A stretch of 36,213 bases of DNA from Streptomyces sp. NRRL S-31 (GTDB lineage Bacteria > Actinomycetota > Actinomycetes > Streptomycetales > Streptomycetaceae). The first letter of the stretch is position 1. Each line of letters opens with the position of its first letter. Both the position numbers and the translations under genes were made by a program. Of this stretch, positions 21,972-31,122 are shown piece after piece. The notes below the pieces were generated by a model that was not told the origin of the DNA, ran no database searches, and saw nothing but the letters and a program-made list of their open reading frames with translations. The DNA lies in contig NZ_JOCB01000089.1 in NCBI RefSeq assembly GCF_000718775.1, positions 1 through 36,213 of the forward strand. Direction: 5' to 3'.

Positions 21972-23285
21972 ATGCGCCCCACGCAGCCGAAGGAACCCCA
22001 CGCGGTATCGCCGCCCCCCGGCCCGCGCCCGGTACCGCCGTCGGGCGGCGCCGTCCGGGTGTGTCCAGAGGAGGTGGCCGGCGTGGCCGGGGACGGAGTC
22101 CCGGCCGGTCTCGACGACGTGCGGGCGGTCGACGCGGACGTGCCCGCCGCCGTCGGCCGGGTCCTCGACCATGTGCTGGCCGAGCGTGTCGCGCGGGCCC
22201 GCGCCATGGACGCCCGGTTCGCCGGGGAACTGGCCGGGCGGGTGTCCCGGTTCACCCGGTCCGGGGGCAAGCGCACCCGCTCGCAGTTGCTGTGGTGGAC
22301 GCTGCGGGCCTGCGCGGGGACCGACGAGGTGCCGGTCGCCGCCGGCCTGCGGATCGGGGCCGCGCTGGAACTGTTGCAGACCTGCGCCCTGGTGCACGAC
22401 GACGTGATGGACGGCTCGGCGCTGCGACGCGGCCGTCCCGCGCTCCACGCCCAGTTGCGCGCCGAGTACGCGGGCGCGGCCTCCCCCGAGCGCGTCGCCC
22501 GCTTCGCGGAGGCGGGCGGGCTGCTGGCCGGCGATCTGGCGCTGGCCTGGTCGGACGACATGGTGGCCGGCACTCCCCTGGCGCCGGTGACCGCGGGGGT
22601 GGTCCGCCGGCTGTGGAGCGACACGCGCACGGAGATGGTGGCCGGTCAGTACCTGGACGTGCAGGGCCAGCTGACGGGCGCGTACACCCTGTCCCGGGCG
22701 CTGCGCACGGCCTGTCTCAAGAGCGGCAGGTACTCCGTGGAGCGGCCCCTCGCGCTGGGCGCCGCCCTGGCGGGCGCGGATGACGCCACGACGCGCGCGC
22801 TGTGCGCGGCCGGCATCCGCATGGGCATGGCCTTCCAGCTCCGCGACGACCTGGACGACGTCTTCGGCGCGCCCCGGCGGACCGGCAAGCCCCGCGGCGG
22901 TGACATCCGCGAGGGCAAGCCGACCTGTCTCGTCGCCCTGGCGCGGCGCCGGGCCGCGGCGATGGACGATCACCGGGCGCTGGCCGTCCTGGACCGCTCG
23001 CTCGGCGATCCCCGGCTGACCGACGCGGATCTGGACCGGGTCAGGGAGGTGCTGACCGGGACCGGTGCCCGGGAGGCGGTCGAGAGCAGGATCAGCCGGC
23101 TGGTGGGGCAGGGGCTGTACCGGCTCGACGGTGTCCTGCCCGAGCACGGGGCGGGGGGCCGGCTGCGCGAGCTGCTCACCCGCACGGCCGGCGGGGCGGC
23201 GGGGGACGGCGACGGCGCTCCGCGCCCCGGACCGGACCCGGCCGGGTCACTGGCCGCCTCCGGCGCGCGGGAGACCGGGCGGTGA
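21972..23285 (+). CDS. crtE: CrtE, geranylgeranyl diphosphate synthase
   Basis: CrtE condenses isopentenyl diphosphate with allylic diphosphates to GGPP, the C20 precursor. The 437-residue protein has both Asp-rich magnesium motifs, DDVMD at 143-147 and DDLDD at 292-296, plus GGKRTRSQLLWW, LLQTCALVHDD and MAFQLRDDLDDVFG. It is longer than bacterial IspA-type enzymes because of a Pro-rich N-terminus of about 35 residues and a disordered C-terminus. GAGAGGAA lies five bases before the ATG. The stop overlaps the crtI start by GTGA, so it leads crtEIBV. Confidence 0.94.
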   Translation: MRPTQPKEPHAVSPPPGPRPVPPSGGAVRVCPEEVAGVAGDGVPAGLDDVRAVDADVPAAVGRVLDHVLAERVARARAMDARFAGELAGRVSRFTRSGGKRTRSQLLWWTLRACAGTDEVPVAAGLRIGAALELLQTCALVHDDVMDGSALRRGRPALHAQLRAEYAGAASPERVARFAEAGGLLAGDLALAWSDDMVAGTPLAPVTAGVVRRLWSDTRTEMVAGQYLDVQGQLTGAYTLSRALRTACLKSGRYSVERPLALGAALAGADDATTRALCAAGIRMGMAFQLRDDLDDVFGAPRRTGKPRGGDIREGKPTCLVALARRRAAAMDDHRALAVLDRSLGDPRLTDADLDRVREVLTGTGAREAVESRISRLVGQGLYRLDGVLPEHGAGGRLRELLTRTAGGAAGDGDGAPRPGPDPAGSLAASGARETGR

Positions 23286-24820
23286 GGCGCACCCTGCCCG
23301 GGCGTACCGACCACGTCGTGGTGGTGGGAGCCGGTCTCGCCGGACTGTCGGCCGCTCTGCACCTGCTCGGCGCCGGACGCCGTGTGACCGTCGTGGAGCG
23401 GGGCGCGCTGCCCGGCGGCCGGGCCGGGCTGCTCCGTCTGGGCGGCTACCGGGTCGACACCGGCCCCACCGTGCTGACCATGCCCCACCTCGCCGACGAG
23501 GCCTTCGCGGCGGTCGGCGACAGCCTGCGCCGCCGGGTCGAACTGGTCCCGCTGCACCCCGCCTACCGGGCGTGTTTCGCGGACGGCGGCACGCTCGACG
23601 TGCACACCGACGCCGACGCGATGACGGCGGAGGTGGAACGCTTCGCCGGGCCCGGTGAGGCGGCCGGTTACCGGCGGCTGCGCGCCTGGCTGGAGAGGCT
23701 CCACCGGGCGCAGATGCGCCGTTTCATCGACGCCAACTTCGACTCGCCGCTGAACCTGCTCAACGCCGACCTCGCCCGGCTGGCCGCGCTCGGCGGGTTC
23801 GGCCGGCTGGACGCGCGGATCGGGCACTTCCTGAAGGACGAACGGCTGCGCCGGGTGTTCACCTTCCAGTCGCTGTACGCGGGGGTGCCGCCGGCGCGCG
23901 CCCTGGCCGCGTACGCGGTCATCGCCTACATGGACACCGTCGCCGGGGTGTACTTCCCCCGGGGCGGCATGCACGCCCTGCCGCGTGCCATGGCGGACGC
24001 CGCCGCCGACGCGGGAGCCGAGCTGCGCCACGGGGAGGAGGTCGTCCGGCTGGAACGCTCGGGCGGCCGGATCACCGCCGTCGTCACGGACCGGGACCGC
24101 GTGCCCTGCGACGCCGTCGTGCTCACCCCGGACCTGCCGGTCGCCTACCGGCTGCTGGGCCGCCGGCCCCGGCGTCCGCTGCGGCTGCGGCACTCGCCGT
24201 CCGCCGTGGTGCTGCACGCCGGAACGGACCGGACCTGGCCGCAGCTGGCGCACCACACCATCTCCTTCGGCGCGGCCTGGCACTCCACGTTCGCCGAACT
24301 CACCCGCACCGGACGGCTGATGACCGACCCCTCCCTGCTGATCACCCGGCCCACCGCCACGGATCCCTCGCTGGCCCCGCCGGGCCGCCAGCTGCACTAC
24401 ATCCTCGCGCCCTGCCCCAACACCGACATCGGGCCGGACGCCGCGGCGTGGGGCGAACTCGGTCCCCGCTACCGGCGGGCGCTGCTGCGGGAGCTGGAGC
24501 GGCGCGGTCTGGCGGGGATCGAGGCCGCCGTCGAGGAGGAGTCGCTCGTCACCCCGGCGACCTGGCAGGCCGAGGGCCATGCGGCGGGCACGCCCTTCTC
24601 TGCCGCCCACACCTTCGCGCAGACCGGGCCGTTCCGGCCGCGCAACCTGGTGCGGGGCACGGAGAACGCCGTCCTGGCCGGCTGCGGGACCACACCGGGC
24701 GTCGGCGTACCGACCGTGCTGCTGTCCGGCAAACTCGCCGCCCTGCGGATCACCGGTCCGCCCCGTCCCGCGTCCGCCCGCTCGCGCACCTCGCCGGCCC
24801 CCGCGAAGGAGACCTCCTGA
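23282..24820 (+). CDS. crtI: CrtI, phytoene desaturase
   Basis: CrtI dehydrogenates phytoene to lycopene. The 512-residue flavoprotein opens with [20 protein letters not shown], then [20 protein letters not shown] and [11 protein letters not shown], as in CrtI-type desaturases. The C-terminal end has [20 protein letters not shown] followed by [16 protein letters not shown], the FAD/membrane contact. Its GTG start lies within the crtE stop (GTGA) and its TGA overlaps the crtB ATG, so translation is coupled throughout. It also carries [14 protein letters not shown], typical of the family. Confidence 0.94.
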   Translation: MRRTLPGRTDHVVVVGAGLAGLSAALHLLGAGRRVTVVERGALPGGRAGLLRLGGYRVDTGPTVLTMPHLADEAFAAVGDSLRRRVELVPLHPAYRACFADGGTLDVHTDADAMTAEVERFAGPGEAAGYRRLRAWLERLHRAQMRRFIDANFDSPLNLLNADLARLAALGGFGRLDARIGHFLKDERLRRVFTFQSLYAGVPPARALAAYAVIAYMDTVAGVYFPRGGMHALPRAMADAAADAGAELRHGEEVVRLERSGGRITAVVTDRDRVPCDAVVLTPDLPVAYRLLGRRPRRPLRLRHSPSAVVLHAGTDRTWPQLAHHTISFGAAWHSTFAELTRTGRLMTDPSLLITRPTATDPSLAPPGRQLHYILAPCPNTDIGPDAAAWGELGPRYRRALLRELERRGLAGIEAAVEEESLVTPATWQAEGHAAGTPFSAAHTFAQTGPFRPRNLVRGTENAVLAGCGTTPGVGVPTVLLSGKLAALRITGPPRPASARSRTSPAPAKETS

Positions 24821-25887
24821 TGACCGACCGTGAACTGGACGCGGCCGGGATCGGCGACCCGGTGCTGCGCGCCGCGTACCGGCACTGCCGCGCCCTCAAC
24901 GCACGGCACGGCAGGACGTACTTCCTCGCCACCCGGCTGCTGCCGGTCGAGCGCCGGCCCGCCGTGCACGCCCTGTACGGCTTCGCCCGCTGGGCCGACG
25001 ACATCGTGGACCGCCTCGGTGCCGGCGCGGACACCGGGCGGCGCGCGGCGGCCCTGGCGGAGCTGGGGCGGAGCCTGGAGGAGGGGCTGCGGGACGGGCG
25101 CGGCGAGGAGCCAGTGGTGCGGGCGCTCGCCGACACCGCGCGCCGGTACGGCATCGAGCACGCGCTGTTCCGTGACTTCATGTCCGCGATGACCGCCGAT
25201 CTCACCGTGACCGACTACGCCACCTACGCCGACCTGCGCGGCTACATGCACGGCTCGGCGGCGGTGATCGGATTGCAGATGCTGCCCGTCCTGGGCACGG
25301 TGGTGCCACGCCGGGAGGCGGCACCGTACGCGGCGGCGCTGGGGGTCGCCTTCCAGCTCAGCAACTTCCTCCGGGACGTGGGCGAGGACCTGGACCGCGG
25401 GCGCGTGTACCTGCCCGCCGACCTGCTGGCGGGCCATGGCGTCGACCGGGAGCTGCTGCGGTGGAGCCGGGACACCGGCCGGGCCGATCCGCGCATCGGT
25501 GCGGCGCTGCGCGAGTTCGAGGCGCTGACGCGCGGCGTCTACCGGCAGGCGCTGCCCGGCCTCGCCCTGCTGGACCCGGTGTCGCGCCCGTGCGTCCGCA
25601 CCGCGTTCGTCCTGTACGGCGGCATCCTGGACGCGGTCGCCGAGGGTGGCTACGCGGTGCTGCACCGGCGGGCGGTGGTCCCCCGCGGGCGCCGGGCGGC
25701 CGTCGCCGCCGACGGGGTGGCGCGGGTGGTCGCCGCGCGGTGGCGCGCCCGCCGGCCGGTACGGCGCCCGGCGGCACCGGACGCGCTGACCGGCCCGGGG
25801 TGCGGACCCGTGTCCGGACCGGCGCCCGACTCGTCCTGCGAAGCGGTGGTGACACCGTGCGCTGCGGCCGTGCGGGAGATCGCGTGA
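24820..25887 (+). CDS. crtB: CrtB, phytoene synthase
   Basis: CrtB joins two GGPP to phytoene. The 355-residue protein has the squalene/phytoene synthase pattern: [35 protein letters not shown] (first Asp motif), [18 protein letters not shown] and [20 protein letters not shown] (second Asp motif). The last 80 residues (rich in Arg, Ala and Pro) go beyond the catalytic fold. The start codon overlaps the crtI stop by one base (TGATG), and the end overlaps crtV by GTGA. Confidence 0.94.
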   Translation: MTDRELDAAGIGDPVLRAAYRHCRALNARHGRTYFLATRLLPVERRPAVHALYGFARWADDIVDRLGAGADTGRRAAALAELGRSLEEGLRDGRGEEPVVRALADTARRYGIEHALFRDFMSAMTADLTVTDYATYADLRGYMHGSAAVIGLQMLPVLGTVVPRREAAPYAAALGVAFQLSNFLRDVGEDLDRGRVYLPADLLAGHGVDRELLRWSRDTGRADPRIGAALREFEALTRGVYRQALPGLALLDPVSRPCVRTAFVLYGGILDAVAEGGYAVLHRRAVVPRGRRAAVAADGVARVVAARWRARRPVRRPAAPDALTGPGCGPVSGPAPDSSCEAVVTPCAAAVREIA

Positions 25888-26909
25888 GGCCCGTTCCGCC
25901 CGGGCGGCGCCGCCGGCTGCCGCTCTCGCTGCGCCGGGACCCGGTGCCCTGGGACCGTCAGCGGCCCACCTGGCGCGACGCCGCGCCCGGGGTGATCGCA
26001 CAGGCGTTGAAGCGGGCCCAGGCCCGCCCGTCCGGCAACTGGTACGTCGTCGGCGCCTCGTCCGGCCTGGGCGGCGACCGCCCGGTCGCCCGGACGGTGG
26101 CGGGCCGGGAGGTGGTGGTGTGGCGCGGCGCCGACGGCCGTGCGGTGGGCGGTCCCGGCGTCTGTCCCCATCTCGGGGCGCCGCTGCGGGACAGTCCCGT
26201 CCGCTGCGGCACCCTGGTGTGCCACTGGCACGGGCTCGTCCTGGACGGCGTGCCGTACGCGGGCTGGGCGCCGTACCCGGTGCACGACGACGGCGTGCTG
26301 CTGTGGGTGCGGCTGGACGAGGTGGGCGGTGAGGCGCCGCTGGAGGCCCCGGTCGTCCCGCGGCGGCCCGAGCGGGCGCGCGCGCTGACGGCCGTCTACA
26401 CCGGCACGGGGGTCTGCGAGCCCGAGGACGTGGTGGCCAACCGTCTGGACCCGTGGCACGGCGCGTGGTTCCACCCGTACTCGTTCGTCGACCTCACGGT
26501 GGTCGGGTCGCCCGAGGGCTCCGGGCGCGGGGACCGCGATGGTGAGGACGCCTTCACCGTCGACGTCTCCTTCAAGGTGGCCGGACGGCTGGTCGTACCG
26601 GTCCGTGCCGTGTTCACCGCCCCGGGGCCGCGCACGGTCGTCATGCGCATCACGGAGGGGGAGGGCGAGGGTTCCGTCGTCGAGACCCACGCGACACCGC
26701 TGGGGCCGGACGACGCGGGCCGGCCCCGGACCGCCGTGACCGAGGCGGTGACGGCGGCCTCCGGCCGGCCGGGGTTCGCCGTCGTCCGGCGGGCCGCGCC
26801 GCTGCTGCGGCCGCTGGTGCGCACGGCCGCGGCACGCCTGTGGCGGGACGACCTGGCCTACGCGGAACGCCGGTGGCGGCTGCGTGCCACGGGACGCTTC
26901 CCGGGCTGA
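25884..26909 (+). CDS. crtV: CrtV, Rieske-type DUF5914 protein of the carotenoid cluster
   Basis: This 341-residue protein carries a Rieske [2Fe-2S] signature: C94-P-H96 (VCPHLGAPL) and C113-H-W-H116 (VCHWHGL) with the usual 16-residue spacing. A C-terminal domain ([20 protein letters not shown]) matches DUF5914-type proteins found in streptomycete crt clusters under the name CrtV. Its reaction is not established; older annotation as a methylesterase does not fit the Rieske motif. A redox or oxygenase role on the carotenoid is a reasonable inference. It is the last gene of crtEIBV, followed by a strong hairpin. Confidence 0.85.
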   Translation: MRPVPPGRRRRLPLSLRRDPVPWDRQRPTWRDAAPGVIAQALKRAQARPSGNWYVVGASSGLGGDRPVARTVAGREVVVWRGADGRAVGGPGVCPHLGAPLRDSPVRCGTLVCHWHGLVLDGVPYAGWAPYPVHDDGVLLWVRLDEVGGEAPLEAPVVPRRPERARALTAVYTGTGVCEPEDVVANRLDPWHGAWFHPYSFVDLTVVGSPEGSGRGDRDGEDAFTVDVSFKVAGRLVVPVRAVFTAPGPRTVVMRITEGEGEGSVVETHATPLGPDDAGRPRTAVTEAVTAASGRPGFAVVRRAAPLLRPLVRTAAARLWRDDLAYAERRWRLRATGRFPG

Positions 26910-26917
26910 GCAGCGGC

Positions 26918-26950
26918 CGGCCCCGGCGGGACGAGGTCCCGCCGGGGCCG
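26918..26950. terminator. Strong bidirectional hairpin between crtV and rpmG
   Basis: A perfect 15-bp stem (26918-26932 with 26936-26950) closes a GAG loop. It begins nine bases after the crtV stop and ends 33 bases before the rpmG stop on the other strand, so it can terminate both convergent operons. Confidence 0.8.
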
Positions 26951-26982
26951 CGGCCCCGCCCGGCGTGCCGGCGGCGCCGGGG

Positions 26983-27147
26983 TCAGCGCTCCTCGCGGAA
27001 GGGGACGTGCTCTCCGGCCACCGGGTCGTACTTGCGCAGGACGAGCCGGTCCGGATCGTTCAGCCGGTTCTTGCGCGTGACGTAGGTGACGCCGGTTCCG
27101 GCCGTCGACTTCAGCCGGACGACGGGACGCACGGTGCTGCGTGCCAT
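26983..27147 (-). CDS. rpmG: 50S ribosomal protein L33, cysteine-free form
   Basis: The 54-residue protein [20 protein letters not shown], then [20 protein letters not shown] and a short acidic/basic tail, is a clear L33. It lacks the two CxxC zinc pairs, so it is the C-minus paralogue type. In S. coelicolor such zinc-free paralogues of ribosomal proteins are controlled by the zinc regulator Zur (established), but I see no convincing Zur box here. AAAGGAG six bases before the ATG supports the start. It is a solitary gene divergent from the phosphatase gene at 27327. Confidence 0.9.
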   Translation of the reverse strand: MARSTVRPVVRLKSTAGTGVTYVTRKNRLNDPDRLVLRKYDPVAGEHVPFREER

Positions 27148-27326
27148 GGGGTGCTCCTTTCCTCGACCGACACCGCCCGCCCTGAGCGGAGCATGTCAGT
27201 CACAGGAGCTGCAACCGCCGCGGGCCCCGGGACATTCCCGCCCCGGCCGTCCCCCTCGGCGCCGACCCCCCGGACGGCCCACATCCCCCGGGACCGGCTT
27301 GCGTCGTACGCCTCCATGCGGAACTG

Positions 27327-29072
27327 TTGTCGGAAGACATCTGTTGTCGTCGCAGAGAGGTGGTGGGGCGCGTCCGAGGCGCGTCCCCGCGTGTGTTCCA
27401 TTCCAGCGGCTCACCCGTAGATCCGCGCAGTGCCGCGGTCAGCGTCGGCGCGGCGTGGGCCCATGCCCCCTACCCGGTGATCGTCGCGGACCGGGACAGC
27501 GCCGTCGTCGAACTCAACGCGGCCGCGCGGCTGCTGTGGTCGGACGCCGCCCCGGGCGACCGGTTGCGCGACACCGTGCCGTCCTGGCTGGTCGAGGCCC
27601 ACGGCAGATTCTCCGACGGCGTGGCCGACGGCACGGGACGGGCCGCAGGCACCGTCGCGGACCGCTTCTTCGAGGCCCACCCGACCCCGGCGGACGACGG
27701 CGACGTGGTGTGGTGGCTCGTCGACGACACCGACCGGCGGCTGGCGGAGGCCGCCCTGGCCGGCGCCCGGCAGCGGTCCGCGCTCCTGGCCGACGTCTCC
27801 GGCCAGTTGCTGTCCACGCTGAACCTGGCCCGGTGCATGGAGGCCACGGCGCGCATGGCCACCGATCACCTCGCCGAGGCGGCCCTGCTCATCGCGCCGC
27901 CGCAGGGCCGTCACCACCAGCTGACCTACGCGCACCGCGGCGGGCCGGTGACCCGGGTCACCGCGCCGGTCGACGTGCGCGCCGTACCGGGTCTGGCCGA
28001 GGCGCTCCAGGGGTTCCCGCCGGTACCGGCACGCTGGATCAACCCGGCCGAGCTGCCCGGCTGGGTGCGCCCGGCGGAGTTCGCCGGGCCGGTGGGCTCC
28101 GTGATCGTCGCCCCGCTGCCCGGACACGGGGTGCCCGCGGGCGCGCTCATCCTGCTGCGCTCCAGCCGGGAGCAGGCGTTCAGCGACGAGGAGGAGCTGT
28201 TCGCCCGGCTCTTCGCCGCCCGGGCCGGAGCCGCCCTGTCGGCCGCCCGGCTCTACACCGAGCAGGCGTCCATCACCGCCACGCTGATGCGGGAACTGCT
28301 GCCGCCGCGCCTGGAGAGCGTGCACGGGGTGGAGTACGCGGGGGCCTACCGCCCGGCCGGGGACAACGAGCGGATCGGCGGCGACTTCTACGACGTCCAC
28401 CCCGGCGCCGGTCCCGCCGAGGAGACGCTGGTGGTACTCGGGGACGTGGCCGGCAAGGGACTGGACGCGGCGGTGCTGACCGGCAAGATCCGCAACACGC
28501 TGCACGCGCTGCTGCCGCTCGCCGACGACCACGCCCGCACGCTGACCCTGCTCAACAGCGCGTTGCTCTCCTCCCACCACACCCGGTTCGCCACCCTCGT
28601 CCTGGCCTCCGTGCGCCGTCGCGGCAGCAGGGTGGAGCTGCGCCTGACCAGCGCGGGCCACCTCGCCCCGCTGATCGTCCGCAACGACGGCACCGTGGAG
28701 GAGAGCGGCACCCGCGGCTCGCTCATCGGTGCCCTGCCGAAGGTCGGCGCGAACACCGACCGGGTGACGCTGCGGCCCGGGGAGACCTGCCTGCTCTACA
28801 CCGACGGCGTCACCGAGGCCCGCGGCGGACCGCTGGGTGACGAGCTCTTCGGCGAGCAGCGGCTCAAGCGGGCCCTGGCCGAGTGCGCGGGCCTGCCTGC
28901 CGAGGCGGTCGTCGAGCGGATCCAGATGCTGACCGCCGGGTGGGTGGGCGCGGGCAGCCACGACGACGTCGCCACCGTCGCCATCAGCGCGCCGCGCACC
29001 ACGGATCTGACGGTGGTGGGCGGCGGCGGCCGGCGCCGGGCCGCCGGCACGACGTACGGGAGGAACGGGTGA
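27327..29072 (+). CDS. SpoIIE-type PP2C phosphatase with PAS-like and GAF regions
   Basis: This is an RsbP/RsbU-like Ser/Thr phosphatase that would dephosphorylate STAS anti-anti-sigma proteins. About 25-130 resemble a PAS sensor (YPVIVADRDSAVVELNAAAR), 150-320 a GAF domain, and 330-560 the SpoIIE phosphatase. The manganese site is intact: GGDFYD near 351-356, GDVAGKGLDAAV, and SHDDVATVAI at the end. The start is uncertain: a TTG at 27327 gives the longest form (581 residues); GTG codons at 27360, 27363 and 27393 are in frame. Its stop overlaps the cobalamin-binding gene by GTGA, and a STAS gene follows, so sensor, phosphatase and target form one operon. Confidence 0.88.
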   Translation: MSEDICCRRREVVGRVRGASPRVFHSSGSPVDPRSAAVSVGAAWAHAPYPVIVADRDSAVVELNAAARLLWSDAAPGDRLRDTVPSWLVEAHGRFSDGVADGTGRAAGTVADRFFEAHPTPADDGDVVWWLVDDTDRRLAEAALAGARQRSALLADVSGQLLSTLNLARCMEATARMATDHLAEAALLIAPPQGRHHQLTYAHRGGPVTRVTAPVDVRAVPGLAEALQGFPPVPARWINPAELPGWVRPAEFAGPVGSVIVAPLPGHGVPAGALILLRSSREQAFSDEEELFARLFAARAGAALSAARLYTEQASITATLMRELLPPRLESVHGVEYAGAYRPAGDNERIGGDFYDVHPGAGPAEETLVVLGDVAGKGLDAAVLTGKIRNTLHALLPLADDHARTLTLLNSALLSSHHTRFATLVLASVRRRGSRVELRLTSAGHLAPLIVRNDGTVEESGTRGSLIGALPKVGANTDRVTLRPGETCLLYTDGVTEARGGPLGDELFGEQRLKRALAECAGLPAEAVVERIQMLTAGWVGAGSHDDVATVAISAPRTTDLTVVGGGGRRRAAGTTYGRNG

Positions 29073-30166
29073 GCGCTCCCTGGGCGGTCGGCACCGACGC
29101 CCTGGTGGACGAGTTGTGGCGGGCGGTGGCGGACGGCGACGAGTACACGGCCGTCGGCGTCGTCCGCCGGGCGCGGGCCGACGGGACGGACGAGGAGACG
29201 CTGCTGCTCGACGTGATCGCCGCGGTGCAGGCGAGGGTCGGCACGGAGTGGGCCGCCGACCGGCTGACCGTGGCGCAGGAACGCGCCGCCACCGCCGTCA
29301 ACGAACGTGTCGTCACCGCCCTGGTGCACGACCGGTCCCCGGCCGGCCGGGACGAACGGCCGCCCCGGGGCCGCGTCACGGTCGGCTGCGTGGACGGGGA
29401 GTGGCACGCCATGCCGGCGCGGCTGGTCGCGGAGGTGCTGCGGCTGCGGGGCTGGCGGGTGGACTACCTCGGCGCCCGGACCCCCACCCCGCACCTGGTG
29501 TCCCACCTGCACAGCACCAGTGCCGAGGCGGTCCTGCTGTCCGGGTCGATCCCCACGCGCCTGTCCGCCGCGCACGCCGCCGTCACCGCCTGCCAGGCGG
29601 TCGGCGTCCCGGTCCTCGCGGGCGGCCGGGCCTTCGGGCCGGACGGCCGCTACGCCCGCGCGCTGGGGGCCGACCACTGGGCGCCGGACGCCCGGGCCGC
29701 GGCGGCCGTACTGGACCGCGCGCCGGCACCGCCCGATCCGACGGCGGCCCGGCAGGTCCTGGACGACCTGCCGCACCTGTCCGACCAGGAGTACACCTAC
29801 GTCGCCCGGGCCCGCGGCCGGCTCGTCCGGCAGACGCTGACCAGCCTGGAGGAACGGTTCCCCGCGCTGCGCGCCTACACCGACGCGCAGCGCGAGCGGA
29901 CCGCCGAGGACCTCGCCCACATGGTCGACTCCCTGGCCACCGCCCTGTACGTCGACGACACGGCGCTGTTCACCACGTTCCTGTGCTGGACCGCCGACGT
30001 CCTTCAGGCGCGGCGGGTGCCGGCCCACTCGCTGGTGGCCGCGCTCGCGGTGCTCGGCGAGAACCTGCTCGACTTCCCCCGCGCCCTGCGCCTCATCGGC
30101 GACGGCACCGCCGCGCTCGCCGGGCGCCCCCTTCCCCCCGTCCCCGGAGCCCGCCCCACAGCATGA
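29069..30166 (+). CDS. Cobalamin-binding sensor-like protein in a phosphatase/STAS operon
   Basis: This 365-residue protein has a four-helix cap (about 10-80) and a Rossmann B12-binding domain (about 95-220) like MetH and CarH/LitR sensors, but no DNA-binding domain. The cap has W61-x9-E71-R72, matching the W-x9-E(H) element that holds the upper adenosyl face in photosensitive CarH-type proteins, with Arg replacing His. DGEWHAM places His113 where the lower cobalt ligand lies; the family motif E/D-x-H-x-x-G lacks its Gly here. LLSGSIP and VLAGGRAFG complete the corrinoid site. A helical domain of about 110 residues follows (RERTAEDLAHMVDSLATALY, then TFLCWTADVLQARRVPAHSL), resembling globin-like stress sensors. 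It overlaps both the phosphatase and STAS genes. Confidence 0.85.
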   Translation: MSAPWAVGTDALVDELWRAVADGDEYTAVGVVRRARADGTDEETLLLDVIAAVQARVGTEWAADRLTVAQERAATAVNERVVTALVHDRSPAGRDERPPRGRVTVGCVDGEWHAMPARLVAEVLRLRGWRVDYLGARTPTPHLVSHLHSTSAEAVLLSGSIPTRLSAAHAAVTACQAVGVPVLAGGRAFGPDGRYARALGADHWAPDARAAAAVLDRAPAPPDPTAARQVLDDLPHLSDQEYTYVARARGRLVRQTLTSLEERFPALRAYTDAQRERTAEDLAHMVDSLATALYVDDTALFTTFLCWTADVLQARRVPAHSLVAALAVLGENLLDFPRALRLIGDGTAALAGRPLPPVPGARPTA

Positions 30167-30510
30167 CCCACCTGCCTCCACCCGCCCTGCGCCTCACCGT
30201 CGCACGGGTAGCCCGCGAACTGACCGTCGGCGTCGCCGGTGACCTCGATCCCGACACCGGCGACCACCTGGTCGACACGGTCACCGAGCTCCTGGCCCTG
30301 CACCCAGGGGTACGGGGCGTGCGCCTCGACTTCGCCGAGCTGTCCCGCATCGACTCCGGGGGGCTCTCGGCCCTGCTGATGGTCCACCGCCGGACCGGCG
30401 CCGCGGGCTGCGTCCTGTACCTGGACAACCGTCCGGCCCCGCTGGAACGCCTGCTGCGGCAGACCGGCACCCTCGACCACCTCACCGCCCGCCCGGCGCA
30501 CGCATCCTGA
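30163..30510 (+). CDS. STAS domain anti-sigma factor antagonist
   Basis: The 115-residue protein is a single STAS domain, the type that binds an RsbW-like kinase/anti-sigma factor when unphosphorylated. The phospho-acceptor Ser65 lies in LSRIDSGGLSALLMV (SpoIIAA/BldG D-S-x-G pattern). LTVARVARELTVGVAGDLDP forms the first strands. The ATG overlaps the previous stop (ATGA), so it is the coupled downstream partner of the phosphatase and the B12-binding protein, and the likely phosphatase substrate. A perfect 10-bp hairpin follows. Confidence 0.88.
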   Translation: MTHLPPPALRLTVARVARELTVGVAGDLDPDTGDHLVDTVTELLALHPGVRGVRLDFAELSRIDSGGLSALLMVHRRTGAAGCVLYLDNRPAPLERLLRQTGTLDHLTARPAHAS

Positions 30511-30553
30511 GCCAGGGCCGGGCCGGGCGGGCGGCCGGCGTTCCCTCCGGCCC

Positions 30554-30576
30554 GTGACACCGGCACCCGGTGTCAC
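30554..30576 (+). terminator. Terminator of the phosphatase/B12/STAS operon
   Basis: GTGACACCGG (30554-30563) and CCGGTGTCAC (30567-30576) form a perfect 10-bp stem with a three-base loop, 44 bases after the STAS stop codon. Confidence 0.75.
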
Positions 30577-30657
30577 GGATACTTGTCCGGAGGCAACTTT
30601 TCGCCCGGACGGGGTAGGAGAACCGCGCGAGGCGAGGCGGCACGGCGCCGCGCGGCC

Positions 30658-31044
30658 ATGGACCAACGGCACGGGGACGACGGAATGCAGTGGGAAAGCA
30701 GGGCCACCGTGAAGGTGACCTGCCACGACCGAGTCTTCGAGATCGCGGTGCGCGGCGAGGTCGACTACGAGGAGAACGATCTGTTGCAGGCCGCCTGGGC
30801 GGAGGCGGACGACTCCGGACGCCCGGCGACCGTGGTGGACCTCTCCCGGGTCACGTTCGCCGACAGCGGACTGCTCAACGCGCTGCTCGACGCCTGGCGC
30901 CGGCACCGGGCCACCGGCCGCGAACTGATCCTGCTCGGCCCCTTCCACTCGACGGTCGAACGGCTCTTCTCCCTGACGGGCACCAAGGAGCACTTCACCA
31001 TCACCGATTCCCGCGCCAGGGCCATGCGCGCGGGCGACGCCTGA
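30658..31044 (+). CDS. STAS domain anti-sigma factor antagonist (second)
   Basis: The protein of about 128 residues is a STAS domain with VFEIAVRGEVDYEENDLLQA, VVDLSRVTFADSGLLNALLD and HSTVERLFSLTGTKEHFTI. Ser70 in ADSG is the likely phospho-acceptor. Start choice is uncertain: ATG 30658 is used, but ATG 30685 with GGGGAC upstream would remove nine residues. It lies after the terminator of the preceding operon and so probably has its own promoter. The minus-strand ATPases just beyond are candidate binding partners. Confidence 0.85.
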   Translation: MDQRHGDDGMQWESRATVKVTCHDRVFEIAVRGEVDYEENDLLQAAWAEADDSGRPATVVDLSRVTFADSGLLNALLDAWRRHRATGRELILLGPFHSTVERLFSLTGTKEHFTITDSRARAMRAGDA

Positions 31045-31122
31045 GGCGGGGAGCGGGGCGCGTGCGCGCGGGTCGGCCCGGCGCACCGCCTGTCGGTCAT
31101 CCACTGCCGACGGCCACGCGGG

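Noticed and set aside
27196..27414. Minus-strand frame ending in GGCSSCD, resembling a Cys-rich peptide precursor
   Set aside because: No ribosome site or peptide-modifying enzyme nearby, and the rest is low-complexity; it overlaps the start region of the phosphatase gene.
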